Origin: RGIG2041 sp045578865
GTDB lineage: Bacteria > Bacillota > Clostridia > UBA1381 > UMGS1253
Assembly (NCBI GenBank): GCA_045578865.1
Contig: JAZNLB010000025.1
Span: forward strand, 53,294-117,293
DNA: 64,000 nt
Reading direction: 5' to 3'
Both the position numbers and the translations under genes were made by a program. Under the pieces are notes generated by a model. It was not told the origin of the DNA. It did no database searches and saw only the letters and a program-made list of their open reading frames with translations. Each line of letters begins with the position of its first letter. The first letter of the stretch is position 1. Positions 1 through 8,327 of the stretch are shown here, in pieces.

Positions 1-355
1 GATAAAACTCTAAATTCTGTTTCATCACATAGATATCATCGCGCCCCCATGAAAACAAAATCGCATCTGTGCCGCACCAGTCCCGAAACCGCGCAATGGC
101 GACATCAAAACCGATGCCGCCTGTGATGATTTCCTGCTTCAAATGCGTAATTTTCATAACATTTGAATTTAGTTTCTTATAATATTTTGGTTTAATGACC
201 GCTTTGAATGTGTCTGTTATTCGATTTTTTTCATCGACTTTTGCTGCGCCGATTTCAATAATCTCATTGGAAAAGCGGTCGCCGATTCTCAAATAGGGAT
301 AGCTGTTTTTGGAAACAGGCTGATTCCATTCGAGGTCTAGGATGATGTACTCCAT
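1..355 (-). CDS. DnaQ/KapD-like 3'-5' exonuclease, C-terminus outside window
   Basis: The reading frame from ATG at 355 runs off the window edge after about 118 codons. The N-terminus reads MEYIILDLEWNQP, followed by NEIIEIGAAKVDE. That is the ExoI motif (D-x-E) and following strand of DEDD-superfamily exonucleases. SWGRDDI near the end of the visible part fits the ExoII region. Family members such as KapD, ERI-1 or DnaQ epsilon trim 3' ends of RNA or DNA; which substrate applies here cannot be told. It starts 15 bases after the recA stop on the same strand, so it is probably read through from the recA promoter. The catalytic ExoIII motif is not visible because the gene is truncated by the window, not by mutation. 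Confidence 0.8.
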   Translation of the reverse strand, partial: MEYIILDLEWNQPVSKNSYPYLRIGDRFSNEIIEIGAAKVDEKNRITDTFKAVIKPKYYKKLNSNVMKITHLKQEIITGGIGFDVAIARFRDWCGTDAILFSWGRDDIYVMKQNLEFY

Positions 356-369
356 CTATCCGGCTCCTA

Positions 370-1428
370 TCATTTTTTCTTTGGTGCTTTTTCCAACGCA
401 ACAATGGACTCGTCGTCAATACGCTTGATTTCTTTTAAGTCCAGACGCTCGCGGATTTGCGCTTCAACCATAGCGGTAAAGTCCGGGTTTGCAATCATAT
501 AGTCGCGTACATTGTCGCGCCCTTGACCAAGGCGTTCGTTATCATATGCAAACCACGAACCGCTCTTCTGAATAATACCGAGCGCGGTTGCGACATCTAA
601 AATATTGCCTTCTTTGGAAATGCCTGTGCCGTAGAGAATGTCGAACTCCGCTTCTTTAAACGGCGGCGCAACCTTATTTTTTACCACTTTTACACGCGTG
701 CGGTTACCGATGATTTCCGTGCCATTTTTAATGGCTTCCACACGGCGGATATCTAAACGAACGGATGCGTAGAATTTTAAAGCACGACCGCCGGTCGTCG
801 TTTCCGGGTTGCCGTAAATTACGCCAACCTTTTCACGAAGTTGGTTAATAAAAATGGCAATTGTGTTGGATTTATTTAAAATGCCGGCAAGTTTACGCAT
901 TGCCTGGCTCATAAGTCTTGCATGCGAGCCGACAACGCTGTCGCCCATCTCACCATCAATTTCAGCTTTTGGAACAAGCGCGGCAACGGAGTCAACAACA
1001 ATAACATCAATTGCGCCGCTGCGTACCAGTGCTTCTGCAATTTCCAAAGCCTGCTCACCGGTATCCGGCTGAGCAACGATGAGGTTGTCCGTATCTACAC
1101 CTAAATTTTTGGCATACTCCGGATCGAGGGCGTGCTCAGCATCAATGAACGCAACCTCTCCGCCGATTTTCTGCGCCTCTGCGATTACATGGAGCGTAAG
1201 TGTAGTTTTACCGGAGGATTCCGGTCCGTAAATTTCTACAATTCTGCCTCGGGGCAGGCCGCCTATACCGAGCGCAAGGTCCAGACTTAAAGAGCCGGTC
1301 GGTATGGCATCGATATTTAATTTTGCGTTGGCGCCGAGCTTCATGATTGAGCCTTCGCCGTATTTCTTTTCAATGCCGGACATTGCGGCGTCTAATGCTT
1401 TTTTCTTTTCGTTCATTTGTTCAGACAT
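370..1428 (-). CDS. recA: Recombinase RecA
   Basis: RecA forms ATP-dependent filaments on single-stranded DNA, drives strand exchange and triggers LexA self-cleavage. The protein is 352 residues from MSEQMNEKKK, the usual length. Walker A GPESSGKT lies at residues 68-75, and the FINQLREKVGV and TTGGRALKFYASVRLD signatures follow. The C-terminal tail is short and basic (EKAPKKK) rather than acidic. The open frame extends upstream to 1593, but that extension overlaps the end of cinA and lacks family similarity. GAGGGGTGTGTTCT directly before 1428 is a good ribosome binding site. It follows cinA, as in pneumococcus, and has its own promoter with a LexA-type box. Confidence 0.98.
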   Translation of the reverse strand: MSEQMNEKKKALDAAMSGIEKKYGEGSIMKLGANAKLNIDAIPTGSLSLDLALGIGGLPRGRIVEIYGPESSGKTTLTLHVIAEAQKIGGEVAFIDAEHALDPEYAKNLGVDTDNLIVAQPDTGEQALEIAEALVRSGAIDVIVVDSVAALVPKAEIDGEMGDSVVGSHARLMSQAMRKLAGILNKSNTIAIFINQLREKVGVIYGNPETTTGGRALKFYASVRLDIRRVEAIKNGTEIIGNRTRVKVVKNKVAPPFKEAEFDILYGTGISKEGNILDVATALGIIQKSGSWFAYDNERLGQGRDNVRDYMIANPDFTAMVEAQIRERLDLKEIKRIDDESIVALEKAPKKK

Positions 1429-1446
1429 AGAACACACCCCTCTAAC

Positions 1447-1458
1447 AAACATTTGTTC
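1447..1458 (-). promoter_or_regulatory. LexA (SOS) operator of recA
   Basis: On the minus strand the sequence GAACAAATGTTT matches the Gram-positive LexA/DinR pattern GAAC-N4-GTTC with one mismatch at the last base. It covers the predicted transcription start of the recA promoter, where bound LexA would block initiation. Autoregulated SOS control of recA is well established in Firmicutes; its operation here is inferred from position and sequence. Confidence 0.8.
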
Positions 1459-1465
1459 TGTTATT

Positions 1466-1494
1466 ATTATACCTACTGTGTCGAAAAATGTCAA
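1466..1494 (-). promoter_or_regulatory. Sigma-A promoter of recA
   Basis: Minus-strand TTGACA (1489-1494) and TATAAT (1466-1471) are separated by exactly 17 bases, a perfect consensus promoter. It lies in the 74-base gap after the cinA stop and just upstream of the LexA box. It gives recA expression independent of the long upstream operon. Confidence 0.9.
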
Positions 1495-1502
1495 TACTTT
1501 TT

Positions 1503-2738
1503 TTAAATTTCCGTCAGGTATTGATGTAAAATAAGGTAGGTGCGCATGGCTGCGCGGTTTCGTATGCGTTCGCGGCTGCCGGTAAAGCGGCATTCGTGCA
1601 CCTTGGTTTCTTTACCGTTACAAAGTCCGATGTAGACCAATCCGACGGGGTTGTTAAAATCATCGGTATCAGGACCTGCTACACCTGTTATGCTGACGGC
1701 TAAATCCGCACCGCTTCTGCGCGAAAGTCCCTCGGCCATCGCGGCGCAAACTTGCGTATTGACTGCGCCTTTTTCTTTAAGCAAACGGGCATCTACGCCC
1801 AATATTTTTGTTTTTGCTTCATTTGCATAGGTGACATAGCTTTCTGCTAAAACCGCAGAAGCGCCCGGCAAATCGGTCAGTCGAGAAGTCAAAAGACCGC
1901 CCGTGCAACTTTCTGCAAAGGAAATGTGCATATTATTCTCACGAAGCATATTGAGAACACAGCTATAAATGGTGTCGTCATTTATACCATAGACAGCGTT
2001 GCCGAGAACGGAACGGATTTTTTCTTCAACAGGTTTGATAATTTGCTCGCCTTCGGTATCGTCTTTGCAACGCGCAGTAAGGCGGAGTGTTACCTCGTCC
2101 GTTTTGGCATAGGGCGCAATCGTCGGATTTGTACTGCTCTGCATGAGATTGGAAAGCAGTTCTTCTACGCGCGATTCGCCGATGCCTGCGATGCGTAAGG
2201 TTTTTGAATATAAAATACTGTCTGTTCTTTTTAAAAGGTACGGCCGTACACTTTCGGTATACATCTGTTTTAATTCGTGTGGTGGACCGGGAAGAAAAAT
2301 GGCAATTTTTCCGTCTTTTTCAATAATACCTCCCGGGGCGGTGCCACAGTTGTTATCGAGTACAATACAGCCTGAGGGTAAATAGGCCTGTTTTTCATTG
2401 ATTTTTGCTATTTCACGCCCCATTTTATCAAAATAGGTGCGAATACGCTCAAGGGAGCGTTCATCTTTTATAAGATTTACACCCATGGCCTCGCAAACGG
2501 TCTCTTTCGTTAAATCGTCTGCGGTAGGGCCAAGACCGCCGGAGGTGATGACCAAATCACTGCGCGAGAGCGCAAGCAACACGGCTTCCTTCAAGCGAGT
2601 CGGATTGTCGCCAACAACGCACTGATGGTAAACATTGATGCCCAGCTTTGCTAGTTCGCTTGCCAAAAATTGTGCATCTGTATTTAAAATTTCTCCAAGC
2701 AACAGTTCGGTGCCTACACAAAGTAGTTCTGCAACCAT
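1503..2738 (-). CDS. cinA: CinA family protein (nicotinamide-nucleotide amidohydrolase-like)
   Basis: The 411-residue protein has the two-domain CinA layout. An N-terminal molybdopterin-binding-like domain (about 1-170, with VGTELLLGEILNTDAQFLA and TSGGLGPTADDLTKE) is followed by a C-terminal amidohydrolase domain (about 255-411). The latter carries SFAESCTGGLLTSRLTDLPG with the catalytic serine, and VSITGVAGPD. Characterised members deamidate NMN and hydrolyse ADP-ribose in pyridine nucleotide salvage. In pneumococcus CinA is co-induced with RecA at competence. Here it directly precedes recA, and thiI lies 13 bases upstream. A competence role in this organism is not shown. Confidence 0.93.
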   Translation of the reverse strand: MVAELLCVGTELLLGEILNTDAQFLASELAKLGINVYHQCVVGDNPTRLKEAVLLALSRSDLVITSGGLGPTADDLTKETVCEAMGVNLIKDERSLERIRTYFDKMGREIAKINEKQAYLPSGCIVLDNNCGTAPGGIIEKDGKIAIFLPGPPHELKQMYTESVRPYLLKRTDSILYSKTLRIAGIGESRVEELLSNLMQSSTNPTIAPYAKTDEVTLRLTARCKDDTEGEQIIKPVEEKIRSVLGNAVYGINDDTIYSCVLNMLRENNMHISFAESCTGGLLTSRLTDLPGASAVLAESYVTYANEAKTKILGVDARLLKEKGAVNTQVCAAMAEGLSRRSGADLAVSITGVAGPDTDDFNNPVGLVYIGLCNGKETKVHECRFTGSRERIRNRAAMRTYLILHQYLTEI

Positions 2739-2750
2739 TTGTATTTCTCC

Positions 2751-3911
2751 TTATAGTGTAATTGTTTCTATGCCGGCTACCGCCTTTACAATCAGTTCCT
2801 CAATAGGCAGAACCGATTCGGATTTTAAGATGATATCCAGTTTCGGTTTTGTGGTCGGATGCTTCGGGGTAAATACCGTACAACAATCCTCATAGGGAAG
2901 AATGGAAGTTTCAAAAGCACCGATTTTTCTGGAAATTTGCACGATTTCCTCTTTGTCCATGCCGATAAGAGGGCGAAATACAGGCATATTTACTGCATCG
3001 TCTGTTACAGCGAGTGCTTGCAGTGTCTGGCTGGCAACCTGGCCGAGGCTTTCGCCCGTAATCAATGCTGCACTGCCGTTTTTGCGCGCTACGATTTCGG
3101 AAATTTTCATCATAAAGCGGCGCATAATCAATGTCAGATGCTCCTCCGGACAGTTATCGCGGATGGCAAGTTGAATTTCGGTAAACGGGACGATATGCAG
3201 ATTGATTTTTGCGGTGTAACCTGCCAAAATTTTTGCAAGGTCCATAACCTTTTCCTTTGCGCGTTCGCTTGTGTACGGATAACTAAAAAAGTTAATTGCA
3301 TCAATTTCCAACCCTCGTTTTGCCATCATATAACCGGCAACGGGGGAGTCGATTCCGCCCGAGAGCAAAAGGGAGGCTCTGCCGCCCGTTCCGGTTGGCA
3401 ATCCGCCCTGACCTGTGAGTTTACCGCAGTATACATATGCGGCATAATCGCGGATTTCAACCATAACCACACATTCCGGATTGGTTACATTAACGGTTAA
3501 ATTTTCCACCTTGTCGTGTAAATATCCGCCGACTGCGCGACAAATTTCAGGCGAGGTGTAGCCAAATTTTTTGTCGGCGCGTCTTGCTTCTACTTTAAAG
3601 GTTTTACCACGCAGCGCTTCACCGCAGTATTCAACGGCAGCGTGTTGGATTTTATTTAAATCTTTTTCTACCACACATGCGCGCGTAACACTGAGTACAC
3701 CGAAGACCTTTAACAGTTTCTTTGCCACATCATCTATATCCGTATCTGCGGCGGGTTCAATGTAAATGGTCGCCTGCGCCGCATATATTTTCAGCCCTGG
3801 AAAACATGAAAGCGTGCGGCGGATGTTTTTAACGAGCACTGCTTCAAATACAGGGCGGTTTAAGCCCTTCAATATAATTTCACCGTATTTTACTAAAAGT
3901 ATTTCCTGCAT
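2751..3911 (-). CDS. thiI: tRNA 4-thiouridine synthase ThiI
   Basis: ThiI adenylates U8 of tRNA and inserts sulfur to give 4-thiouridine; in some bacteria it also serves thiazole synthesis. The 386-residue protein has an N-terminal ferredoxin-like region, a THUMP domain (about 60-165) and a PP-loop ATPase with SGGIDSP at 184-190. The conserved cysteine region EDCCTVFTPKHP is near the C-terminus. There is no rhodanese domain, so sulfur must come directly from a partner. The cysteine desulfurase gene 4 bases upstream is the obvious donor, like NifZ-ThiI of Bacillus subtilis. The start at 3911 has GAGGT upstream. Confidence 0.95.
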   Translation of the reverse strand: MQEILLVKYGEIILKGLNRPVFEAVLVKNIRRTLSCFPGLKIYAAQATIYIEPAADTDIDDVAKKLLKVFGVLSVTRACVVEKDLNKIQHAAVEYCGEALRGKTFKVEARRADKKFGYTSPEICRAVGGYLHDKVENLTVNVTNPECVVMVEIRDYAAYVYCGKLTGQGGLPTGTGGRASLLLSGGIDSPVAGYMMAKRGLEIDAINFFSYPYTSERAKEKVMDLAKILAGYTAKINLHIVPFTEIQLAIRDNCPEEHLTLIMRRFMMKISEIVARKNGSAALITGESLGQVASQTLQALAVTDDAVNMPVFRPLIGMDKEEIVQISRKIGAFETSILPYEDCCTVFTPKHPTTKPKLDIILKSESVLPIEELIVKAVAGIETITL

Positions 3912-3915
3912 AACA

Positions 3916-5067
3916 TTACCTCACATATTTGCGGATTTGTTCAACTTCATTTTTAAGGACTTCCAAAACTTGTTGTATTTCATGCACTGTGTTAAATTCA
4001 CAAAAACTAAAACGCAGAGCACTATCGATTTCCTTTGCATTTCTACCCATAGCTGTTAAGGTGGGCGATGGCTTTGGTGCGTTGGATGCACATGCAGAGC
4101 CTGCGGAAACATAAATATCTTTACTTTCCAGTGCGTGCAACAAGATTTCCGAGCGCACGCCCAAGAATGATACATTTAATATATTTTCAAGACAAGCGTC
4201 ATCGCTGTTGATGACAACATCTTCAATCTGCGTTAAAATACCGGCTTTGAGCATGTCCCGCAGGGCTTTTACTTTTGCCTGCTTTTTTTCTAAATTACTG
4301 TATGCCAGTTTTGCCGCAACAGCCAAACTGACGATGCCAGCTACATTTTCTGTGCCGGAGCGCAAATTGTTTTGCTGATGACCGCCATAGACAATCGGGC
4401 GGATTAATGTTTTTTCTTTGACATATAATGCACCGATGCCTTTCGGCCCATGGATTTTGTGTCCGGAGATACTCATCATATCTATTCCGAGTTTTTCGGG
4501 TTTTATTTGGAGTTTTCCGAATGCCTGCACCGCATCAACAAATAAGGCCGCCTGCGGCGATTTTTGGCGCATCAGCGGTTTTAATTGTTCAATCGGCATG
4601 ATTGCTCCAACTTCGTTGTTTACATACATCATGCAAACGAGAATGGTGTCGCCGCGCAGAGCGGCATCGAATTCTGCCATACGGATTCGTCCGTTTTCGT
4701 CCACGCCTAAGCTTGTAACCTCAAAGCCTTCGTTTTCGAGTTGCTTTACGGTTTCCAAAGTAGCAGGATGCTCTACGGCGGTGGTGATGATATGTTTTCC
4801 TCGGCGAGCGTTTGCGCGCGCATAGCCTAAGATAGCTATGTTGTTGCTTTCGGTGCCGCCGGAGGTAAAGTAGAGTTCTTTTTCTTGCACGCTTAGAATT
4901 TCGGCAAGTGTTTGTTTTGCATTTTTTACTTCCTTTTCGGCACGCATGCCAAAAGAGTGCAGGGAGGAGGGGTTAGCATAACAGATTTCATTTATATCCA
5001 GATATGCTAAATTGACCTCTCTGTATGGCTTTGTTGTGGCCGAGTTATCCAAATAGATTTCTAACAT
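3916..5067 (-). CDS. Cysteine desulfurase (NifS/IscS family, likely ThiI partner)
   Basis: This is a PLP enzyme that removes sulfur from cysteine as an enzyme-bound persulfide. The 383-residue protein begins YLDNSATTKP, has the PLP lysine at K204 in SGHKIHGPKG, and the catalytic cysteine at C324 in SAGSACASN. The serine-rich loop around the cysteine resembles the IscS/NifS class I type. Its position between rho and thiI, with only a few bases either side, points to dedicated sulfur supply for tRNA thiolation, possibly also for MnmA further along the chromosome. No iscU or sufU gene is in the window. Confidence 0.93.
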   Translation of the reverse strand: MLEIYLDNSATTKPYREVNLAYLDINEICYANPSSLHSFGMRAEKEVKNAKQTLAEILSVQEKELYFTSGGTESNNIAILGYARANARRGKHIITTAVEHPATLETVKQLENEGFEVTSLGVDENGRIRMAEFDAALRGDTILVCMMYVNNEVGAIMPIEQLKPLMRQKSPQAALFVDAVQAFGKLQIKPEKLGIDMMSISGHKIHGPKGIGALYVKEKTLIRPIVYGGHQQNNLRSGTENVAGIVSLAVAAKLAYSNLEKKQAKVKALRDMLKAGILTQIEDVVINSDDACLENILNVSFLGVRSEILLHALESKDIYVSAGSACASNAPKPSPTLTAMGRNAKEIDSALRFSFCEFNTVHEIQQVLEVLKNEVEQIRKYVR

Positions 5068-5069
5068 AA

Positions 5070-6395
5070 TTATTTCCCCATTGTTTCGTTGATTGCTTTT
5101 ATGAAGTCTTTGTTCGACTTTGTTCGAACGAGTTTATTTAATATGTCTTCGGTAATATCTGCGGTGTTCATCCTGCTCATTGCCTTGCGGATTGCCCAAA
5201 CGGCGCAAAGTTCGTCGCTATCTAAAAGCGATTCGTCGCGGCGTGTGCCGGACTTTGCGATGTCTATAGCAGGAAAAATGCGCTTTTCCTGTAACTGTCT
5301 GTCCAAACGGAGTTCCATATTGCCAGTGCCCTTGAATTCTTCGAAAATTACATCATCCATACGGCTGCCGGTTTCTACCAGGGCTGTGGCAAGGATTGTC
5401 AAACTGCCGCCCTCTTCAATGTTTCGTGCCGCGCCGAAAAACTTTTTCGGTCTGTGCAGTGCACCGGGATCCATACCGCCCGAAAGCGTGCGCCCGGTAG
5501 AGGGGATGGACAGGTTATAGGCGCGCGTCAAACGCGTGATGGAGTCTAATAGAATAATTACATCTTTTTTGTGCTCGACTAAGCGCTGTGCGCGTTCGTA
5601 TACCAGTTCTGCGATTTTGACATGATGCTCCGGTGTTTCGTCGAAGGTGGAGTACAGTACCTCGCTTTGAATACTGCGTTTCATATCCGTTACTTCTTCC
5701 GGGCGCTCATCGATGAGCAATACAATTAGGGTAGCCTCAGGACAGTTTTTCTCAATACTTTGTGCAATGCCTTTGAGCAGTGTGGTTTTGCCTGCTTTCG
5801 GCGGTGCAACGATTAAACCGCGCTGACCATATCCTATTGGTGCAATTAAATCAATGAGACGGTTCGAGTAGCCGGTTGTTGAAGTTTCCAGACGGATGCG
5901 TCTGTCCGGATAAATCGGCGTAAGTGCATCAAATGGTTTTCTGCGTGTCGCGGTTTCCGGGCGTTCACCGTTGATTTTGTGAATATATAGAAGCGGACTG
6001 AATTTGCCTTCTTCGCCGTCACGCAAGGGACGAGCATCTCCGCAAACTTCATCGCCGGTCTTTAGATTAAAACGCCGGATTTGTGAGTTTGCGACATAAA
6101 CATCTTTCGGGCTGGTTTCGTAATTGTCGAAACGGATAAAACCGAATCCGTCTTCGTGCACCTCTAAAAAGCCTTTGACTTCATATACATCGCTGCGCCG
6201 TTCTTTTTCTTTTATACTCTTTTCTTCGATGGGTTTTTCTTGTGACTGCTTGGCATTTAATCTTATACATTCTTCTGCGATGCGATCAATGAGCTCACTT
6301 TTTTTCAGCATGCTGATTTTGGTTAAACCCAGCTGTTTTGCATATTCTTTTAATTCCGAGAGCGGTTTGGTTTGCAAAATTTCATAATCCGTCAT
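5070..6395 (-). CDS. rho: Transcription termination factor Rho
   Basis: Rho is a hexameric RNA helicase that ends untranslated transcripts. From the ATG at 6395 (MTDYEILQTK, with AAAGGATGG upstream) the protein has 441 residues. It has an N-terminal Rho helix domain (LSELKEYAKQLGL), a charged linker, a cold-shock RNA-binding domain around residues 72-142 (FLEVHEDGFGFIRF), and a RecA-like ATPase with Walker A APPKAGKTT near 197-205. The frame is open to 6494, but that stretch overlaps cvpA and is unlike Rho. It sits in the long minus-strand operon between cvpA and the desulfurase gene. Confidence 0.97.
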   Translation of the reverse strand: MTDYEILQTKPLSELKEYAKQLGLTKISMLKKSELIDRIAEECIRLNAKQSQEKPIEEKSIKEKERRSDVYEVKGFLEVHEDGFGFIRFDNYETSPKDVYVANSQIRRFNLKTGDEVCGDARPLRDGEEGKFSPLLYIHKINGERPETATRRKPFDALTPIYPDRRIRLETSTTGYSNRLIDLIAPIGYGQRGLIVAPPKAGKTTLLKGIAQSIEKNCPEATLIVLLIDERPEEVTDMKRSIQSEVLYSTFDETPEHHVKIAELVYERAQRLVEHKKDVIILLDSITRLTRAYNLSIPSTGRTLSGGMDPGALHRPKKFFGAARNIEEGGSLTILATALVETGSRMDDVIFEEFKGTGNMELRLDRQLQEKRIFPAIDIAKSGTRRDESLLDSDELCAVWAIRKAMSRMNTADITEDILNKLVRTKSNKDFIKAINETMGK

Positions 6396-6408
6396 CCTAT
6401 ACCATCCT

Positions 6409-7101
6409 TTACAAGATTGCAGAAAGCAATGCGTTATTTTCATAGATGTGTTTAAAAATGTAAGAAGCATCTTTAGCCGGAGCAAGCCATTCAAATGCCG
6501 GCAGTGCGCTCAGTGTAGCTACCAAACTTAGCAGCAAGTAGGAAATGACCATGCCGTTGACCAGACCTGCTACTGCGCCTAGAATGCCGTTTAATTGTTT
6601 GAGTAAAGGCAATTTGAATATGAGCTCTGCCAAGAAACGCACAAGTCTGAGTGCGATTAGAAGCGCAATAAATAATATAACGGTGCACAAAACTTTCATA
6701 TAAGCCGTTGCAAGTGCATCCGCTACGGCTTTTGAGGCGGCTACATTTGCATTTCGCACAACGAAGTCGCTTTTTAAAAACAGAGATTTTTTCATAAACT
6801 CCGGCACGGAGAGAGATTTTAAAATATCCTCAGTAGTGTTGGAGGTTTCACTTCCTTCAAGTTGCAGTATTTCGTTTACCTTTTCTTCTATTGCCGTTTC
6901 AATGGAAATGTGCATTTTTTGCCCGAACGGTAATTGCTCTATGTACTGTGTAAACGGCGAAGCGAACATGATGGTTAAAGACAGAGTCACAATCAGCGAA
7001 AGTAGAGAAAAAGCCGTGCGGATTGCACCGCGACGGATGCCGCGCCATATGCAAAAGGCACAAATAGCAAGGATAATGATATCAAGTATGTAATGCACCA
7101 T
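6409..7101 (-). CDS. CvpA family membrane protein
   Basis: The 230-residue protein has four or more hydrophobic segments: about residues 5-20 and 30-50, then two longer ones in the second half (VLCTVILFIALLIALRLVRF and a segment around GMVISYLLLSLVATLSAL). The first 20 residues (DIIILAICAFCIWRGIRRGAI) are the typical CvpA start. The family was named for colicin V production in E. coli, but its general role is unclear, with proposed links to envelope integrity and division. The start at 7101 has AGGAGAG in front. Rho follows after 13 bases, and the beta-propeller protein gene precedes it. Confidence 0.8.
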   Translation of the reverse strand: MVHYILDIIILAICAFCIWRGIRRGAIRTAFSLLSLIVTLSLTIMFASPFTQYIEQLPFGQKMHISIETAIEEKVNEILQLEGSETSNTTEDILKSLSVPEFMKKSLFLKSDFVVRNANVAASKAVADALATAYMKVLCTVILFIALLIALRLVRFLAELIFKLPLLKQLNGILGAVAGLVNGMVISYLLLSLVATLSALPAFEWLAPAKDASYIFKHIYENNALLSAIL

Positions 7102-7119
7102 GTTTCTCTCCTCTCATAA

Positions 7120-8325
7120 TTATTTTGCTAAAAGTATGTCGAACACAATGTTGTTTGCACCTAAAAAATTCTGGCCGTTTGCAAACAGGCAGATGTCATC
7201 ATAGGTTTTCGGTAGTGTTACATCATATAAATGCTTAGCGTTGGTGCGATAGACGGAAAGTGTACTGCCGCCCTCTACGGCAATTATGTTGCCTGTAAGA
7301 CTGATATCGCCGGTGTTTTTCAAGTTTTCTAATTTGCCGATACACTTGCCGTCGGTTTTAAGGATGTGCAATGTCTGTGTCGCATCTTCCGCCTGTGTCA
7401 AAACGGCAAGTTTGTCTGTGTAAAAACTAATGCGTACAAGGGCATCCGGTGTCAGCGCATATTGCCAGGATTGTGCGCCGTTTAAACCGGAATAAGCGCG
7501 GATATGCGTGTCCGTAACGACAATATATCTGCCGCCGGCGTAGTAAATGCTTGTCGCCATACTGTTTTCAAAATTATAGGTCTTATATGGAGCCGTTTCG
7601 TGCAGCTTAAATAAAAGCACGGCAGATGAATAACTTGCATCTTGCGTTTGTGCATTTGCAGTTTGCGGTATTGCTGATAAAGTGGTGATTGCAATTTGCG
7701 AAGCACGGTCGTTGAAAGTGACATCTAAAATATAGGAAGATCCGGAATGCCATACGAACTTATCCTTGTTTTTGGAGTCGCGAATGACCAAACGCCCCTT
7801 GTAATATGGCTCGTCTTCCACTAAAAAGAATGTACCATTTCTGGCAACGCCGGCATTAAGAATATTATATGTTGTATTTGCTTCAATTACGATTTTTCCG
7901 TTGTGGATTAAAAGATAGTCTTTGGTATTTCTGCCTGCAATCAAAACATAACTGCCGTTGACTTTAATAAACGGATTGAGCAGATTAATCTCATGTTTCC
8001 ACTCGGGCTCGCCTTTTGTGTTGTAATAGCATACCTCGCTGCGAGATGCCAAGACGATACCGCTTTTGTACGGGGCATATACCAAGTCGCCTTCTTCGGT
8101 GTTGACGGTGGTGGTAGTCAGGACATGTGCAGCGATTTTAGCATCGGTAACATGCAGATTCGTATAGATGTTTTTGTATATAAAAACCGCAAATACGGTT
8201 ATCAAAACAAGCGCAACGGTGCCTATGGAAAACCAAAGCCATTTTCTGTTTTTCTTTGGTTGGTTTTCTTTAAAACTTACAGCATCTATGCCATCAAAAA
8301 GTTTTCTTCTGTCCGGTGTAGACAT
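7120..8325 (-). CDS. Membrane-anchored beta-propeller protein (DUF5711-like)
   Basis: The 401-residue protein has a basic cytoplasmic N-terminus with a KKNRKW stretch, one membrane helix at about residues 31-51 (WFSIGTVALVLITVFAVFIY), and a large outside domain. That domain contains repeated strand-turn units such as SGIVLASRSEVCYYNTKGEPEW, SYVLIAGRNTKDYLLIHNGKI and YIVVTDTHIRAYSGLNGAQSW, the pattern of PQQ/WD-like propeller blades. I recognise it as resembling DUF5711 proteins of Clostridia, whose function is unknown. It lies between truA and cvpA, 2 bases after the truA stop. A scaffold or sensing role in the envelope is only a guess. Confidence 0.7.
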   Translation of the reverse strand: MSTPDRRKLFDGIDAVSFKENQPKKNRKWLWFSIGTVALVLITVFAVFIYKNIYTNLHVTDAKIAAHVLTTTTVNTEEGDLVYAPYKSGIVLASRSEVCYYNTKGEPEWKHEINLLNPFIKVNGSYVLIAGRNTKDYLLIHNGKIVIEANTTYNILNAGVARNGTFFLVEDEPYYKGRLVIRDSKNKDKFVWHSGSSYILDVTFNDRASQIAITTLSAIPQTANAQTQDASYSSAVLLFKLHETAPYKTYNFENSMATSIYYAGGRYIVVTDTHIRAYSGLNGAQSWQYALTPDALVRISFYTDKLAVLTQAEDATQTLHILKTDGKCIGKLENLKNTGDISLTGNIIAVEGGSTLSVYRTNAKHLYDVTLPKTYDDICLFANGQNFLGANNIVFDILLAK

Positions 8326-8327
8326 GA

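Noticed and set aside
1429..1593. Extended recA start giving a 407-residue protein
   Set aside because: The extension overlaps cinA, has no RecA similarity, and spans the recA promoter and LexA box; the ATG at 1428 has a strong ribosome binding site.
2859..3500. 213-codon plus-strand ORF
   Set aside because: It lies fully antisense to thiI, has no recognisable motifs and no ribosome binding site; thiI is clearly the real gene.
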